Origin: Epiperipatus broadwayi
Lineage: Eukaryota; Onychophora; Udeonychophora; Euonychophora; Peripatidae
Length of the DNA stretch: 64,000 nucleotides
Reading direction: 5' to 3'
Assembly: GCA_028023455.1 (NCBI GenBank)
Contig: JAQFVV010000020.1
Coordinates: 11,326,385-11,390,384 of the forward strand
Part shown: positions 48,421 through 60,779 of the stretch, one piece after another
Numbering within the stretch: position 1 is the stretch's first letter
Layout: every line of letters begins with the position of its first letter
Program-made: the position numbers and the translations under genes
The notes under the pieces: generated by a model
What the model saw: the letters and a program-made list of their open reading frames with translations, nothing else
Told to the model about the DNA's origin: nothing
Database searches by the model: none

Positions 48421-49795
48421 AACTGTAGCTTACTCCACTGCACATGCGCTTTACAGACTGAATGTTAATTATATAAAGTAAATATTTAGAATGTTTTCTA
48501 CATCTTTCTGAGTAGATATAGAAATATATTTTTGCCTGAGAATCAAAATTTGGGCCAGATAAAATAAATTCAGCGTGAACAACTAATCCAGGTAGGCACT
48601 TATTATTCCTTGTAAAAGTAGATATTTCTTACCTAGAGAATAAACAAAGAAAACTGCCAAACTCTTATCACCCAGCTATAACACAGATTAGTCAGTGATG
48701 CTTAGTCCTTCATGGTTCTCTTTAAAAGGTCCTATAAGTTCTCAATCTCCATCACTGATATTTAATGCGACAATAGTATTAAGCACTTACATATATTACC
48801 AACAATAGTAGAAATGTACAGTCACTTGTTTAGAAAGTTATCTGACATTTGAACCACAGAATCAACTATAAAAAATCTATTAAATTAACCGTTGGATTTT
48901 TTATTAGTTTAATCAGTTGAAAATCAATTAAAAAATCTTTAGTTCCAAGTCCATTCCTGTGATAAATCACACAGTGTAGATAATGTTCAAGCTTATTTTT
49001 CCTAATACAGCATGACTTTCTGATAACTGCCTATTTTTTGCTTCAAAAATTCCTTGATTTTTATACTAATTTATTTTTGCTGGTACAAATTATGTTTTAG
49101 TTTATATTAAATCTATCCATTATTGAATCTCTTCTTCCAGCCGATTCATCATGTTTTCTATATTGTTAAAATGTCTTTTTTTTCTTTATTAGCAATATCA
49201 CTAAATCATTGTTGTTATTCTTTTATTATTTCAAAACCAATTGCTTTTGTGGTGTGTTGTTTTGTTTTTTTCCTAAATAAAATTTTGGCTATTTTACCAG
49301 TTTCTTATTCATAATATTTGAAAAATTTCTTCTCACATCTAGATTGCTTCTGAATCATTTGCATCTAAATTTTTTTTAGGAAGTTTAAGGTTTTGGAGAT
49401 TAGTGTTTTTGTTTTGTTTTTTAACTACTATATCTGCAATAATTAAATTAGATCAGAACATACATCTTCTGTAACATACTCATTCTTAAATCTCGGTACA
49501 TTATCGTAAGTGAAATATGTATCTAACATCTACGGTTTTCCAGATATAAATTTTTCTAAAAAGATAATAATCTTTTACTTCTTTCCAATTTATTATTTTA
49601 TATTTTTCTCTCTCCTCTTTCTTTTCTACATATTCCAAATCTCTCATTCTCATTACATTTTTTCATTTTTTGTCTGTTATGACTTTTTAATTTATATATA
49701 TATATAAAATTTCTAACTTTTTTAAATCACTGTGACTTCAAATTTTTCATTATTATATCTTGAAACAGCTCTTAGTCTTAACATTAATCTTTCTA

Positions 49796-49828
49796 TGAGT
49801 ATGAAGCCATGGAGCTTTGAAAGCGCTA
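49796..49828 (+). repeat. Decayed hammerhead-like block, AGCGCT family
   Basis: AAGC (49804-49807) pairs with GCTT (49814-49817) as stem II; GAAA at 49819-49822; stem III palindrome AGCGCT at 49822-49827; A49828 would be the cleavage-site base. The first core box is reduced to GTATGA. Homologous to 16051-16095. Same architecture as the intact motifs but a different palindrome, so another family. Confidence 0.5.
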
Positions 49829-50671
49829 AGCTTTAAATAAATTATTAATAAATATAACTTCTTTAACGAGCAAGTGTTAAAAGCGCATAATTATTGATAT
49901 TATAATCTGTCTTTTATGATATTTATATCTATCTCCTATTTAATCTACATCATAAACTAAAAAATTCAATGAACTTAAGTTGTATATTATCTTGATCTTA
50001 TTACTGTAAGATGCAATTGATTATGAAAACATAATGTGTCAATAAATTAAAAGAAAATAAAGATATAGTTATTATAAATAACAAACCTTAGCAAATAAAA
50101 GGCAGGGCATTTGAAAGAAATATTAAGATATAATTGGAAGAAGTTGAAATGGAATTGGATTTGGTAAATTCATATAAGAGACTTTAATGGTTAGCATTAA
50201 AAATTAGAAATGTATGGAAAACTAATATAGTTTTAAAATAAATACTGAATTGGCTTATGAATCCACTCGTGTGATATATGTAGAAAAGCTAAAGATCAGA
50301 GAATCTGGATTAAACATGTGGAAAAATTGTACCCAACAATAGATATATGTGTGAAAATGATGAAGTACAAATAAATAAAGTTCTAGGATAAAATTTTATT
50401 TTATAGATAAGAATTTTATATTAAAGTGGTTAATGCATTTGCCAGCCTAATCCATCCCATAATCCAATCCTGATTATCTAAGTAAATTTACAGGACATTT
50501 GTCCACAACAAGCCATCTATAGACTCATTCATTATTGATAAATAAATGGATATACAATTATTCTTAGTTAAAGAATGAAATATATAGAACAATCATGAAC
50601 GTTCAAATAAATGTTATGAACTGATCATAGATTATAATTATATTATGATGCCTTTACTGACAAGTGGAATG

Positions 50672-50694
50672 TCATATATATATATATATATATG
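50672..50694. repeat. (TA)n microsatellite
   Basis: About eleven AT dinucleotides. Confidence 0.9.
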
Positions 50695-52420
50695 CAATGA
50701 ATCCATGGTTTACCTTTACCCTTCAAATATATTTATATAAAATGAATAATAGGCCTAGTGTCTAATATTTAACTGCAATCTAACTGAGCATATAAATTCC
50801 TGTAAATCCTATCAATAGTCAAAAAAATAAATAAACCCGGCTTGATATTTTGGGGACATAAATGAACATGTCATAATTATACATTTTTATTATCTACTTT
50901 TTCTCATACACTTAGTACTAAAATAATCCCATATCAACTTGATAGGAAAAAAAACCTGATAATTTTAATAAGCATCAAAATTTATACTAAAAAAAAAAAA
51001 AACTAAATAATTTTATAATTGTAAATTTATATAGATAATAAAACTATTTCATAATTAATAAATAAATATTATGTAGTTTAATAACTAATTGATAATGAAT
51101 TTGTTTTTTTAGTTATAGAAAATAAACATTCAAAAACAGTTCACTCATTTTTACTTATATGATTTGATTAAGTCTAATTTAATTAACTATAAAAAGAAAA
51201 AAAATAGCTGTATTTACAAATCACAGCATATTCACATAATGTAGAAAATTTGATGGATTACAGGTTTGTCATATATAAACTGATATAATGCACTATAATC
51301 AAACCAGACTGTAATTTTAAGATTTACATATGCCAATAAAAAAATTCTATATCAACAACAAAGACAATTCAATTAAATTATGAAATAAATGTTACATATA
51401 TCAACAAATCATTGTTATGCTGTACTCATTAATAAAAAGACTTCCCATTAAGCTGAAAATCCTACATACTAATTAAATAATAATATCTAAATATAAAAAT
51501 ATAACTATATGTTGGTATATATCTACATAACTGTAATTACAGACAGTTGAATCCATTGAAAAATACACCTAATAATTATTCAAACATAAGTAGGATAAAC
51601 CACAAGGAAGTTCTTCACAATAAGACAGCAGTCGCCACAAAAAATATTAACAAAGAAAACATGAAAAAAAAAAAAAACAACTTTTAAACTAAAATTTAAT
51701 AATGTAAATTATTTAATTACAACATATTACAGAAAATTATCTACTTACATAAATAATCCGTTAGAATATATTTTTAAAATAATAATTCAATTCATTTTTA
51801 ATAGTAAACAGCTTACAAAGGCAAAAATGTTTACAATGTTTAGATAATCAACAATATTTATACCACTATTCCCCTCTTTTCTTCCAAAACATAAGCTTGT
51901 GGTTACGACCTGTAGCGGTTCCTACTATTGCATTTTTACATGCACATTCTTGAGGTTACAGCCTTAGTAAATATTACCACTATTGATATAAAATTTAGTT
52001 TAATAATATCTTAAAATATTTATTTTGAACTCTGATGCAAAATCCTAAACATATTATTCATTTTGTATAAAGATCATTTTCTACATGATGGATAAATGGA
52101 AGATAAAATAACCTATGGAAAATTGGTATTTTAAATATATGTCACTGAATTATATCAAGAGTTATTATGTCCTTCATCAGTATATACAAAATGCACATAT
52201 CAAATAGCAATCTGTTGTTACAATGGTGTTATAGAAAGTATATTCATAAATATATTTGTAATACTTGTCATAAATCATGAAGATTTTGTATTTGCATTAA
52301 TGGTTTTGGTTACAAGAATTGCATACATCTGACCCTTAATATAGAATTGATATTATTAAACTATTAAATATTAATTTATTAGTTAGAAAATTAAAAACAA
52401 TTCTAAATCTTGGCACTATA

Positions 52421-52799
52421 TCATTGAGTTGAATGTTTTAATGCTGGAATATATTACAGATTTGTTAGAAGTAAAACTGCTTGTAAATACTAATTTTGGT
52501 GGTCAATGTATAACTATCACTATAGTTATAAAATATTTTGAGATAATTCTGCAAAATTTTAATATCATCCTTATATTTAATTTCCAGAAAAATTTTAATA
52601 ACTTTATTTCTACCTGGAATATAAGTGTTTTTAAATTTTATACATAAACTACTTTGTGAAAGACCAAATTTAGAATCAAAGATATAATTATTTTGGTACA
52701 AGTATCAATGACGGTATAGGTCAATGGATGGTGCTGTTCCTCCTCAAAAACAGTTATTATACAGTTTCTGAAGCAGGCTATAATAATGATCTGTAGTGT
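52421..52799. other. Possible continuation of the minus-strand LINE
   Basis: Overlapping open frames on both strands (52429-52647, 52465-52701) carry no domain motif that I recognise. Position suggests decayed RT sequence downstream of the block at 52800-53060, but the catalytic box was not found. Confidence 0.35.
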
Positions 52800-53060
52800 G
52801 TTCTTTCATATAAAAATAATCCAAATACAACCATTAGACAGCTTGAAATTCCAATTTTCTGTTTTCATAAAAAGTAGCCTATGATCAACTCTATCAAAAG
52901 CATTTGTCAGATTAAAATAGATTACATATAGCTGACTTCTTATAATAATTTGATAATATCAGATATGTGAACTAAGTTTGTTTCATTTGACCTCTCTGGA
53001 AAAAATTCTTGAAGAGAGTAAGGGAAATTATTTTTACATATTGTATAATCCTCTGGTGTT
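52800..53060 (-). pseudogene. LINE reverse transcriptase fragment
   Basis: Minus strand, reading from 53055 down: QEFFPERSNETNLVHISDII, corresponding to the HGFRPGRST-TNL block, then YVIYFNLTNAFDRVDHRLLF (from about 52928), the FDL-KAFDRVDH block of CR1/jockey-like reverse transcriptases with the first catalytic Asp replaced by Asn. Frameshift between blocks and stops beyond. A different LINE from the others here. Confidence 0.7.
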
Positions 53061-54037
53061 CTTGAGGGTATAAATAATAGAAAAATAGGTTAGTAGTTAT
53101 ATATGAGCTGAAAAAGTTGCTGTTTTAATTGATAAGTTAATAATATGCAGCAGAACTGGAGACAATATTTCATTCCATCATTTATAAATAATAAAAAAAT
53201 AGTATATTACCATGAATGATATTTTGTTTAATAGTCTTGGGGAGTGATATATTTCATTTCCAGATTAAGTTTTAATATGTTTATTGATTCATTACTTGAG
53301 ATTTTGAGTAAATGATTAGTCTAACTCCAAATTACAACTTTGTTCATTTTGAGTTTTAAAATAAGATGTAAAATCATTCAAACTTATATCTGTTGCACAT
53401 ATATTAAGAATTTACTATAATCCAAAATTGTGCCAAATCTCTATGTTATTTTGTGCAATTTAATATTTCTGAAAGTGTCATTTTTTTCAAAATTTTTCAT
53501 TAGGCATCTATAATTTTTATAGTTATTTAAATATAGCATGCAGACATATTACTTTGTCAACAATATCTTAAAATATTTGAAAAAATATAAAAATAATTAT
53601 AGGCATTCCAAGCAATAATATTTAATAGTTTGATATAAAATGTTAATCTTCTTGTGTACATCTTTTTTTACTAAAGTCTTTTTAAATGTAGCCACTGAAG
53701 GCAATTCTGATTGATATACATCCTTGTTACTAAAGGGTTTTAAGATTTTTGACAATCAAATCTGTGGTGATAGAAAATACTAAATAGAATCAAACTCTGC
53801 TTGCTAAGCACTATTAACTTGATGTAGATTTAGAAATATAATAAATTGGTTTAGATCAGTGAACTTTGTTATATTTTCTTTATCACTGATGTATTCATAA
53901 TAAGCAATGTTAAAGACTCCTAAAGGAATAATTTCATATGTGCAATGTATGAGATATGTTTTGATAATTTCCATGTTTTCTAGAAATTCATTCACTGACA
54001 TGTACATTTCCAATTAATAGTTTTCAATTTTTTACTA
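53061..54037. other. AT-rich DNA, no firm feature
   Basis: A minus-strand frame at 53804-54013 gives 69 residues of ordinary composition but no recognised domain. It adjoins the LTR-like repeat and could belong to the same element. Confidence 0.4.
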
Positions 54038-54408
54038 TTGAAGGTTTTAGTCTTTCACATTATTATTATTATATCATCTGCTTGCACTTAATAAATTTAA
54101 TATATTTACATTTGTTACTATTGCTTCGTAGTAAATCGAAAGATTTCACGTTCTTTATTTATATATATTTAGTGAATTAAATGTGAAGGTGTTTTAAGCT
54201 TCACGCTCTTAGTTCAGAATGCTTGAGTCTGGCTTATTTATATGTAAATTTAAGTAGAGAAGAAGATGGTTGCATCTTTTTCTCGTATTTCTGGCTTGTG
54301 TTTTTGAATTGAGCATTCCACGTGCAGTCATTATTACATATGATTGGCTGTCATATAAGCATTTTAAGGTGCACCTGTTGAAGGTTTTAGCCTTTCACAT
54401 TATTATTT
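54038..54408 (-). repeat. LTR-like unit bounded by a 30-bp direct repeat
   Basis: ttgaaggttttagtctttca (54038 on) and ttgaaggttttagcctttca (54378 on) head two direct copies of about 30 bases, 340 bases apart. Read on the minus strand, the unit begins TGTGAAAGGCTAAAACCTTC, contains a TATAAATAAG box and an AATAAAG signal, and then the start repeats. That is the order expected of a long terminal repeat followed by part of a second. No primer-binding site or protease/RT gene was found. Flanking minus-strand frames (54444-54638, 53804-54013) are unrecognised. Confidence 0.35.
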
Positions 54409-54844
54409 AATCTATATTGATTCAAAAGTTATATTTTTAATATTTATCTCCTTATTGCATTATTATTTTTGAAAGCTATTAGTACATTATCTCTTTTTGA
54501 CGCAACGATGTTAAGTCTATCGTATCTAATCACATTACATATATGATCTGGTAACTGCTCATTTTTAATATTTTCTTCTAACAATGTTTCTTTAAGATAA
54601 ATGATAACATAGTCTTTAATTAGATTATTATGCTTCACATTAATAATTGATGGTCAAACCTCTAAGATTTTCTATATAAATACTTAACTGTTTGTGATTT
54701 GTTTTATTCATCATTCAAATATGTGTTGGTTGGATGTTATGTTTTCTAATTCAGGAATATTAGTTATAATTCAAATTAAGTGTGCAAACATTGACTTTTT
54801 TATCTGTATTTGCTGTACTTTCACCAGTGATTCAGAAATGTGAT
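54409..54844. other. AT-rich DNA with one unrecognised frame
   Basis: The minus-strand frame at 54444-54638 has mixed, non-repetitive composition, but I do not recognise it. Nothing else is seen. Confidence 0.4.
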
Positions 54845-54852
54845 ATGTAGAT

Positions 54853-55317
54853 CAAGGGTGGGTAATTGTTTTGGCCTGGGGGCCACTTTGTGGAAGTGGA
54901 GATTAGAGGGCCGCACCTTTTTTCATGGCACAATAAACATACTGCTTTATTTTCTGTATTACCAAAGAAATATTTGCTTGTCCATTCTTCATTAAACACA
55001 CAACATTCATCACTAATTTTATGTTTTTTTGGAGGGTTCATGGTTTCAATAAAGTTGGAAATTTATATATTTACTGTTGCAAAGACAAAACTGAAATTAA
55101 CCAGATCAACTAAAAAAACAATGTGCATTGTATCTACACTATGCATGCATATTGATGTGGCCATCTTAGTGGAAAATATGAGACAAATCTTCGATCGTGC
55201 ACAGGAAGGAAATCTTGGGTTCGGTTCAAGATGGATTTTCCTGACTGTCTTGGCAGGTTGTAAAAAAACTCTTAGCAGTCTGCATGTGGCCCGTGGGCTG
55301 CTATTTGCCCGCCCCTG
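54853..55317 (-). mobile_element. Non-autonomous hAT with BED-finger fragment, copy 2
   Basis: Same family as 27855-28298. Termini are CAAGGGTGGGTAATT and TTTGCCCGCCCCTG, with a perfect 8-bp duplication atgtagat (54845-54852 and 55318-55325). The minus-strand frame from 55041 reads MNPPKKHKISDECCVFNEEW then KYFFGNTENKAVCLLCHEKR, a clearer BED-finger start than copy 1: 13 more bases survive around codons 6-11. The frame ends inside the left terminal region, so the hAT catalytic domain is absent. The plus-strand frame at 54866-55318 and the minus-strand frame at 55063-55362 are shadows across non-coding parts of the element. Confidence 0.93.
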
Positions 55318-55325
55318 ATGTAGAT

Positions 55326-57285
55326 GATCATAATAAAGTAGCAATGCAGATCCTATTGCCAAAGTTATGGAAAAGATGCATATTTTTCATTTCTAGGTAA
55401 TACTCCACAACAATAACAGTTAGGCTATCAGTTAAAAAGTTTACGTTCTTTGTTTCACTCAATGACAGATTAATTCTTGTGAAAAAATATTTATTACAAT
55501 GCATTCTAGGTTTCATTATTAAAATTACATGGCTGGCTCCATTTCTATTTATATCTTTTTTATTTAACTTTTTTTAATTTGTCTTTTTATATGAAACTGA
55601 ATAAGTAAATCATCACGTTTATCTACATTTTTTTTGTTAGCCATTAAGGTACTTTTTTGAAATTTATTCAGAGAATTTTGTTTTTTTTAACATTTTCCAA
55701 AATGTGATCATTATCATTAGACCAAGTTAAAATTTTAATACAAAGCATAGCTATAATTATTTTTGTTATTGTTTTTGCTATTGGATTCAGCTTTATCAAT
55801 AATATCTTTTTTCCCATAACAAAATCTACCTTAGACACATGACAGGGTTAGAGTATGATCCGTATGTCATGAGCTTCACAGTTTGCCACTGCTTTAAACC
55901 ACACAAAACACCTACTTTTCAATTACTTGCACTTTACATATGCTAGGGATTATGGGTGGATTCACATAAGATTTCTTATAACAACATGTTTCCATTATAT
56001 ATATATATGCTTATACATTTTGTCCTAACTTTATGTAACAAAATAAACTGAAAACATTTTGTTTTTAAGGTGCCGCACACACACATTATCAATACATATA
56101 ATTGTCTACATTCCAGTAATGAGCAACTTTCATACATCAGGGAAATGTGGGCTAATATTACACAAGACAAATATTTGTATAACAAAGCCAAAAATAAAAA
56201 TTAAGCTAGGTCAATATTCTGGGAACACCAGGCTACAACCACTTGTGTTTTTGAACCATCTGAAGCCAGCATTATTTATTCTGAGAGAGACAATGTTAAC
56301 AGAAAAGTGGAGGAAGCCTATCTGATAGCCAATAACAACAGCGCCATCAACAAAAGAGAGACTTGCTTTACTCTTTCCAAGGCATGGAATGTTTAGAAAT
56401 TTGCATATTTGAATACTTTATGTGAACATTTACACATTATTAAAAAAGCATTATTTATAATGTATCATTGGTTAATTAGCTATGAATATGTGATTTAAAT
56501 ATGGCCCCAAAAGCACTTAGCTATAAAGGATTGTTTAATTAATTAAAGGAAGCTTCACTAGTTTATATGTATTTAAAATATTTATATTTAATATATTATT
56601 ACTTAGTGGAACTATTTTATTATTGATGTTTCATTCAAAAAAAACAGTCTAATTCACATGAAACTGAAGGTTAAAATTCAAAAGATTAATAATAAAATAA
56701 TCATTGCTTCAAGTTGAAAGAGAAGTAAAAGTTAAATTATAAAGTATGTACTCTTAAAGAAGCTAATTTTGAGTGCTATTTTTTGCTTCTATTCATGTGC
56801 AATTTAATAATCATAGTAATCTACAATAAACTAAAATGTAAAACAGATAAATTAGTGTATTTTAACAAAAATATAAATAGTAACAAAGTAAATAATAGTT
56901 GATTATTGTTTCTCACAATAACAAGTAATCATGTTCTAGATTAATGAAGCACAGTCTTTAGCAATTACAAGAGTGATCCATAATGACCCTTATTAAACAC
57001 TTCAACAACTCAAGTTAACATAAATAAAACCATTAAATGAGATATTCCTTCACACTAATTTCTAATTGACTTTGGTCTACTGATAAAGAACTGTGAGACA
57101 AAAAGATCTGTGCTACTGATCTTTTTATCTGTCTTGCTATGACTAGTTTTCTTAATATAGTACATAAATTTTGCCAATATTCCAAAGTATATGAAGAAAG
57201 CAGAATTATTTAAATTATAAAACTCATAAAAAAAATAATTATGATGATAAAAATAATATAAAGACTATTTTAGAAAACTTAGAAT
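55326..57285. other. AT-rich DNA, mostly unclassified
   Basis: A faint family-C SINE-like segment lies at 55845-55915 (ctgctttaaaccacacaaaa at its right end). Frames at 55328-55516, 55976-56191 and 56059-56325 have no domain. A TA run lies near 55996-56010. Confidence 0.45.
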
Positions 57286-57370
57286 CTTACCTAATTGTAG
57301 CTCTCCATTATATTCTACACCCAATCATATCCTTCTTACAAAAGCAATCAATATTGTTTAAATATGCCTA
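57286..57370 (-). mobile_element. LINE C-terminal fragment, tail family
   Basis: Minus strand reads NIDCFCKKDMIGCRI, stop, WRATIR, aligning with the tail at 48290-48410. Confidence 0.65.
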
Positions 57371-57828
57371 ATTCAGTGAACATTTGTCTTTACAATAGTC
57401 GATACAATAGATTGTCAATAATATATTTGGCATCCCAGCACTTCATACAACTGTTTTAAGGCATAATGTTATATAGTGTACAATACCTATCAATCTGTAT
57501 AGTTTATTATAATGATAGAGTGATAGCCCCAAGTTGCTAAAAAGTCCTAAATGGATTCATGACCCAATTTATTATTTCACTTGATTGCCCAAGCTAGCCA
57601 TGCAAAATAAATATCATATGAACTCAGCTTATTCAATGCTTTCTCATATTTATGATACTCTCGTTCCAGTCACCTACTCAAGTTTTCAATAGGTTTCAGA
57701 ACTGCAGTAGAATAAACATGGGTTTGTAAATCTTTAAACAACCAGCATTGATATTTAAACTCTAAAAAAGTATTAAATCTTCTAAAAAAAAAGCCTTAAT
57801 ACTAAGAGAGATTTTTAAAAATCAATCA
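57371..57828. other. AT-rich DNA, no recognised feature
   Basis: Nothing supported on either strand. Confidence 0.5.
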
Positions 57829-57836
57829 GTCTAAAG

Positions 57837-58396
57837 CAGTGGTCTTCAACCTTTTCACACCTGCGGACCGGTAAAAATAAGGATAAGGTTCCGCGGACCA
57901 GCAAAAATAAGGATAAGGTTCCGCGGACCAGCAAAAATAAGGATAAGATTTCGCAGACTGGCAGAAGTCTATAGATAAATTTTCTTAAAGATAAGCATAA
58001 CTGTTATAACTGATCAAAACAACAATGTTAAATATATAAGATAAAGTTTTATATATATATATGGGGTTTATATAATAAAAAACTTTTTTTAAAATTTTTT
58101 TAGAAAAGTAATAAAAAATTTAATTCTACCCCCCCCCTCCATAAACATCTGTGATAATTAGAAAAACAAATTAATTTATGAAAGATTGATTAGATTTTGT
58201 TTTCATTCTGTTTTCTTTTTTTTTTAATTGGGTAAAAATGAGATGAAAAAATAAATAAAAATTGGCTATATTAATTAAAAGTTTAAACTCTTATTATTTA
58301 TTATTACAAACTTTTTACTGCCCGTCTAGCACGTGGACCTGCCGAAAAGTTCCGTGGCCCGGTGCTGGACCGCGGACCAAGGGTTGAAGAACACTG
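57837..58396. mobile_element. Non-autonomous hAT element with internal minisatellite, 560 bp
   Basis: Termini CAGTGGTCTTCAACC and GGTTGAAGAACACTG are inverted repeats with one mismatch, flanked by a perfect 8-bp duplication gtctaaag (57829-57836 and 58397-58404). Just inside the left end is a 30-bp tandem repeat (57863-57952). The centre is AT-rich without coding sequence. It resembles other hAT-type short elements with CAGTGGT-CAACC ends. Confidence 0.94.
57863..57952. repeat. 30-bp minisatellite, three units
   Basis: Units start at 57863, 57893 and 57923, each gcggaccrgyaaaaataagg then ataaggttcc, with a decayed part-unit after. The unit includes the hAT's subterminal ccgcggacc motif, which also occurs at the right end (58371-58379), so amplification involved a possible transposase-binding site. 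Confidence 0.9.
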
Positions 58397-58424
58397 GTCT
58401 AAAGCATTTATATTTGTTTAAACA

Positions 58425-58569
58425 TTATATATAGAGCTTGCAAAATAAAACAAGCTTTGAGAATATCCATAAAACAAGCTTTGAGAATATGCTCAACCCC
58501 AAAAACCGGTTTCTGCTTCTGGCATCATCAGTTATATATAGAACTTATTTTGCAAGCTCTATATATAAC
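58425..58569. repeat. Inverted repeat with hammerhead-like motif and 22-bp duplication
   Basis: Left arm 58425-58447 and right arm 58545-58568 (ttattttgcaagctctatat and onward) are near-perfect complements. Between them lie two identical 22-base copies of an aaaacaagctttgagaatat block (58445-58466 and 58469-58490) and, on the minus strand, a hammerhead-like motif. The plus-strand frame across it (58438-58713) is not a gene: its repeated KTSFEN comes from the duplication. Confidence 0.75.
58504..58531 (-). ncRNA. Hammerhead-like motif, core kept, stem I weak
   Basis: Minus strand: CTGATGA (58525-58531), stem II TGC with GCA around 5 bases, GAAA (58510-58513), stem III palindrome ACCGGT (58505-58510), and T as the cleavage-site base (58504). 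Both core boxes are intact. Stem I offers only about two A-T pairs, so folding is doubtful without partners. Confidence 0.5.
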
Positions 58570-58965
58570 ATTTGTAAATACAAGCTTATTAAGTTAAGTC
58601 ATGTGACATCTGACTTGATTTTTTTTGACATGTTGTTTAAACATATACATATTGAAACCATAACAATACAAAACTTGTCTACAAACAATGATGGCACAAC
58701 ACTATATATATAAATGATATACATAAGCAGAGAATTTATTTTTATCATTACTACAGTAATGAAAATGTAATCCAAATAAAATTTCATATAGTGTAATATC
58801 ATCATTTTTAACTAAACAGAAGATATCAGAAGCTAAGCACTATGACATTTCCTAATTCTAAATAAAAAGATAATTTTTGTGATGATAAAGAAACCAATTT
58901 GTGAATCTGAAATATATCAACATATATCATGTTATCATTTATTCTGTTTAGCATTTTGTGATGCT
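58570..58965. other. AT-rich DNA, no recognised feature
   Basis: Short frames without domain; nothing supported. Confidence 0.5.
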
Positions 58966-59095
58966 TATTTTAAACTACTTTTGTGGCAAACTCTTTTTGA
59001 AAGACTACATCTTGCTTAATTAGACTTCTCTCCTCTATTGGATCCTCAGCCAAGAACTCCAATGAAAACAATCCATTGAGAAAGATTAGATTCAT
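58966..59095 (-). mobile_element. LINE C-terminal fragment, tail family
   Basis: Minus strand reads LAEDPIEERSLIKQDVVFQ then KEFATKV in one open frame, aligning with DIAENRIHRRAAIRHAVGFQ and KEQFSAE of the copy at 48290-48410. Confidence 0.75.
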
Positions 59096-60779
59096 GCCAT
59101 GGCTTCCACCATAGTGTATGCCCACATATATATTTAAAGCTTAATTAAAAGGAACAGATAAAATTTACCTATAATTATTTAAAATAAAATCTGGAATGAC
59201 TTGAATATTGATTAAATAATAATATCGATATTTTAAAAGTATTTAAATATTAAAAAGATTTCTTAATTAATGCAAATATTTTTTAGTTTCTGATTTTAAC
59301 AAAAATTTAACAATGAAAGAACCTTAATTGGAACTAATTTTATAATTTGTTTTACTTAAGGATTAATATAAATCAAAAAAGTTATCGTTTTTTTATTAAT
59401 CAAGATGGAAAATACTTAATTACTCTTTTTAATTTACTGTCCATTTGCTATAAACAGTGGCTTCAGATTAACTGATTTGTAGTTAGAGAAAGTAGAGAAA
59501 TACATGGCTTCAACAAAAATAGTCGTAGGTTTCCATGCTGGTTGTTTTTGAGTTTGAATTCCTAGAGATCTAATGCACACATTGATGTTTCAAAGCCCAT
59601 GTGTGTACACTAGACTCTCATTTGGTGCTGGAGAAGTTCAGAAAAGACTGAGTGAGGTTAACACCCACCAATGTTCATTTTACTAAACAAGGACAATCAA
59701 AATGAGAATTTATATTAGAAATCAGACTCCACATACATCAAACATATGCATAAAAGTACTAATGAAAGAAATCTTTTAACTATGGTACACATGCTGTCCA
59801 TATAAGAGACCTACTTTATAAATGTATGAAAGCAAGAAAATAAAATATTGGGTCAATTGTCTTCATACAAAGAGATAATTTTCAAGAGGACTTTCAATAA
59901 GTAATGTTTCTTTATTTTAAAATGTTTGTTTACAATTTAATAATAATAATAACCTTTATAAGATATTGATAACTAAAGTATTTTCACATTAGATATAGGT
60001 GTGTGTGCACACATTATCTATATATTAACATTTAATTATTTACATTTTGTTAAAATACTTATTAGTTTATTAATGCTTGAAACACATTTTATATTGTTAG
60101 ATGTGCATGTGGTAGATGCCTATAATTTATATAAATACTGTTAATGTATAGTTTACTTTGTCAATTTATGAACACATTTGATATTCTTAAATCAAAATCA
60201 GAATCATATATATTTGTATTATAGAGTACTTTAACTCCATTTTTTTTTTCTTATTATTTCTAATCAATAAATTTATTAGTACAAACATAGTTTAAATATA
60301 TGTATTTTTTCTTGTTCACAATTGCTAGAGTCCTTATGATCCCAAAGCTAGTTTGATTAATGACATATGAAATGTATATATGTGTGTTTGAACATATATA
60401 GTAATTTTCTTAGAATTATTAAGATGGTGTTAATATAATGATCAACTTTAAAGTCCATTGACTTTACAGGTTTTATGATAATAACTAGTTCATATAAAGA
60501 CCATGCACTCAAAGGAACAGATGGTCCAGAGCTCTGATGATGAAAATTGATAAAATTATCCCAGCACTTCTTTGGCTTAATTGTACATGCTGATGAAACA
60601 TTGATTGCTTTTATAACATTATGCGCAAGTGGCTAGAAGATGATTAGCTTAAGATTTTATGGTGTACCTCTTTTAAATATGGTCAGAAAGGATGACTGTT
60701 GAGTCTTGATTATTACTGTAGGTATTAGATACTGATGCTGATTATTTACTTGTTTCTATGTTCAGTAACAATAGTGATA
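59096..60779. other. AT-rich DNA, unclassified
   Basis: A somewhat more complex stretch (59500-59700) and another (60470-60720) gave no domain on either strand. No gene is seen. Confidence 0.5.

Larger units (their letters stand above)
48421..52420. other. AT-rich DNA, mostly unclassified
   Basis: Contains a hammerhead-like relic (49796-49828) and a TA microsatellite (50672-50694), listed separately. Open frames at 49123-49314 and 49510-49707 are hydrophobic low-complexity sequence. Segment 51915-51980 resembles 33537-33600. Confidence 0.5.

Noticed and set aside
54866-55318. 150-residue plus-strand open frame, the longest
   Set aside because: It lies wholly inside a non-autonomous hAT, antisense to the BED-finger fragment, and runs through its terminal repeat.
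58438-58713. Plus-strand frame with repeated KTSFEN peptide
   Set aside because: The repeat is a 22-bp DNA duplication within an inverted repeat, not a protein feature.
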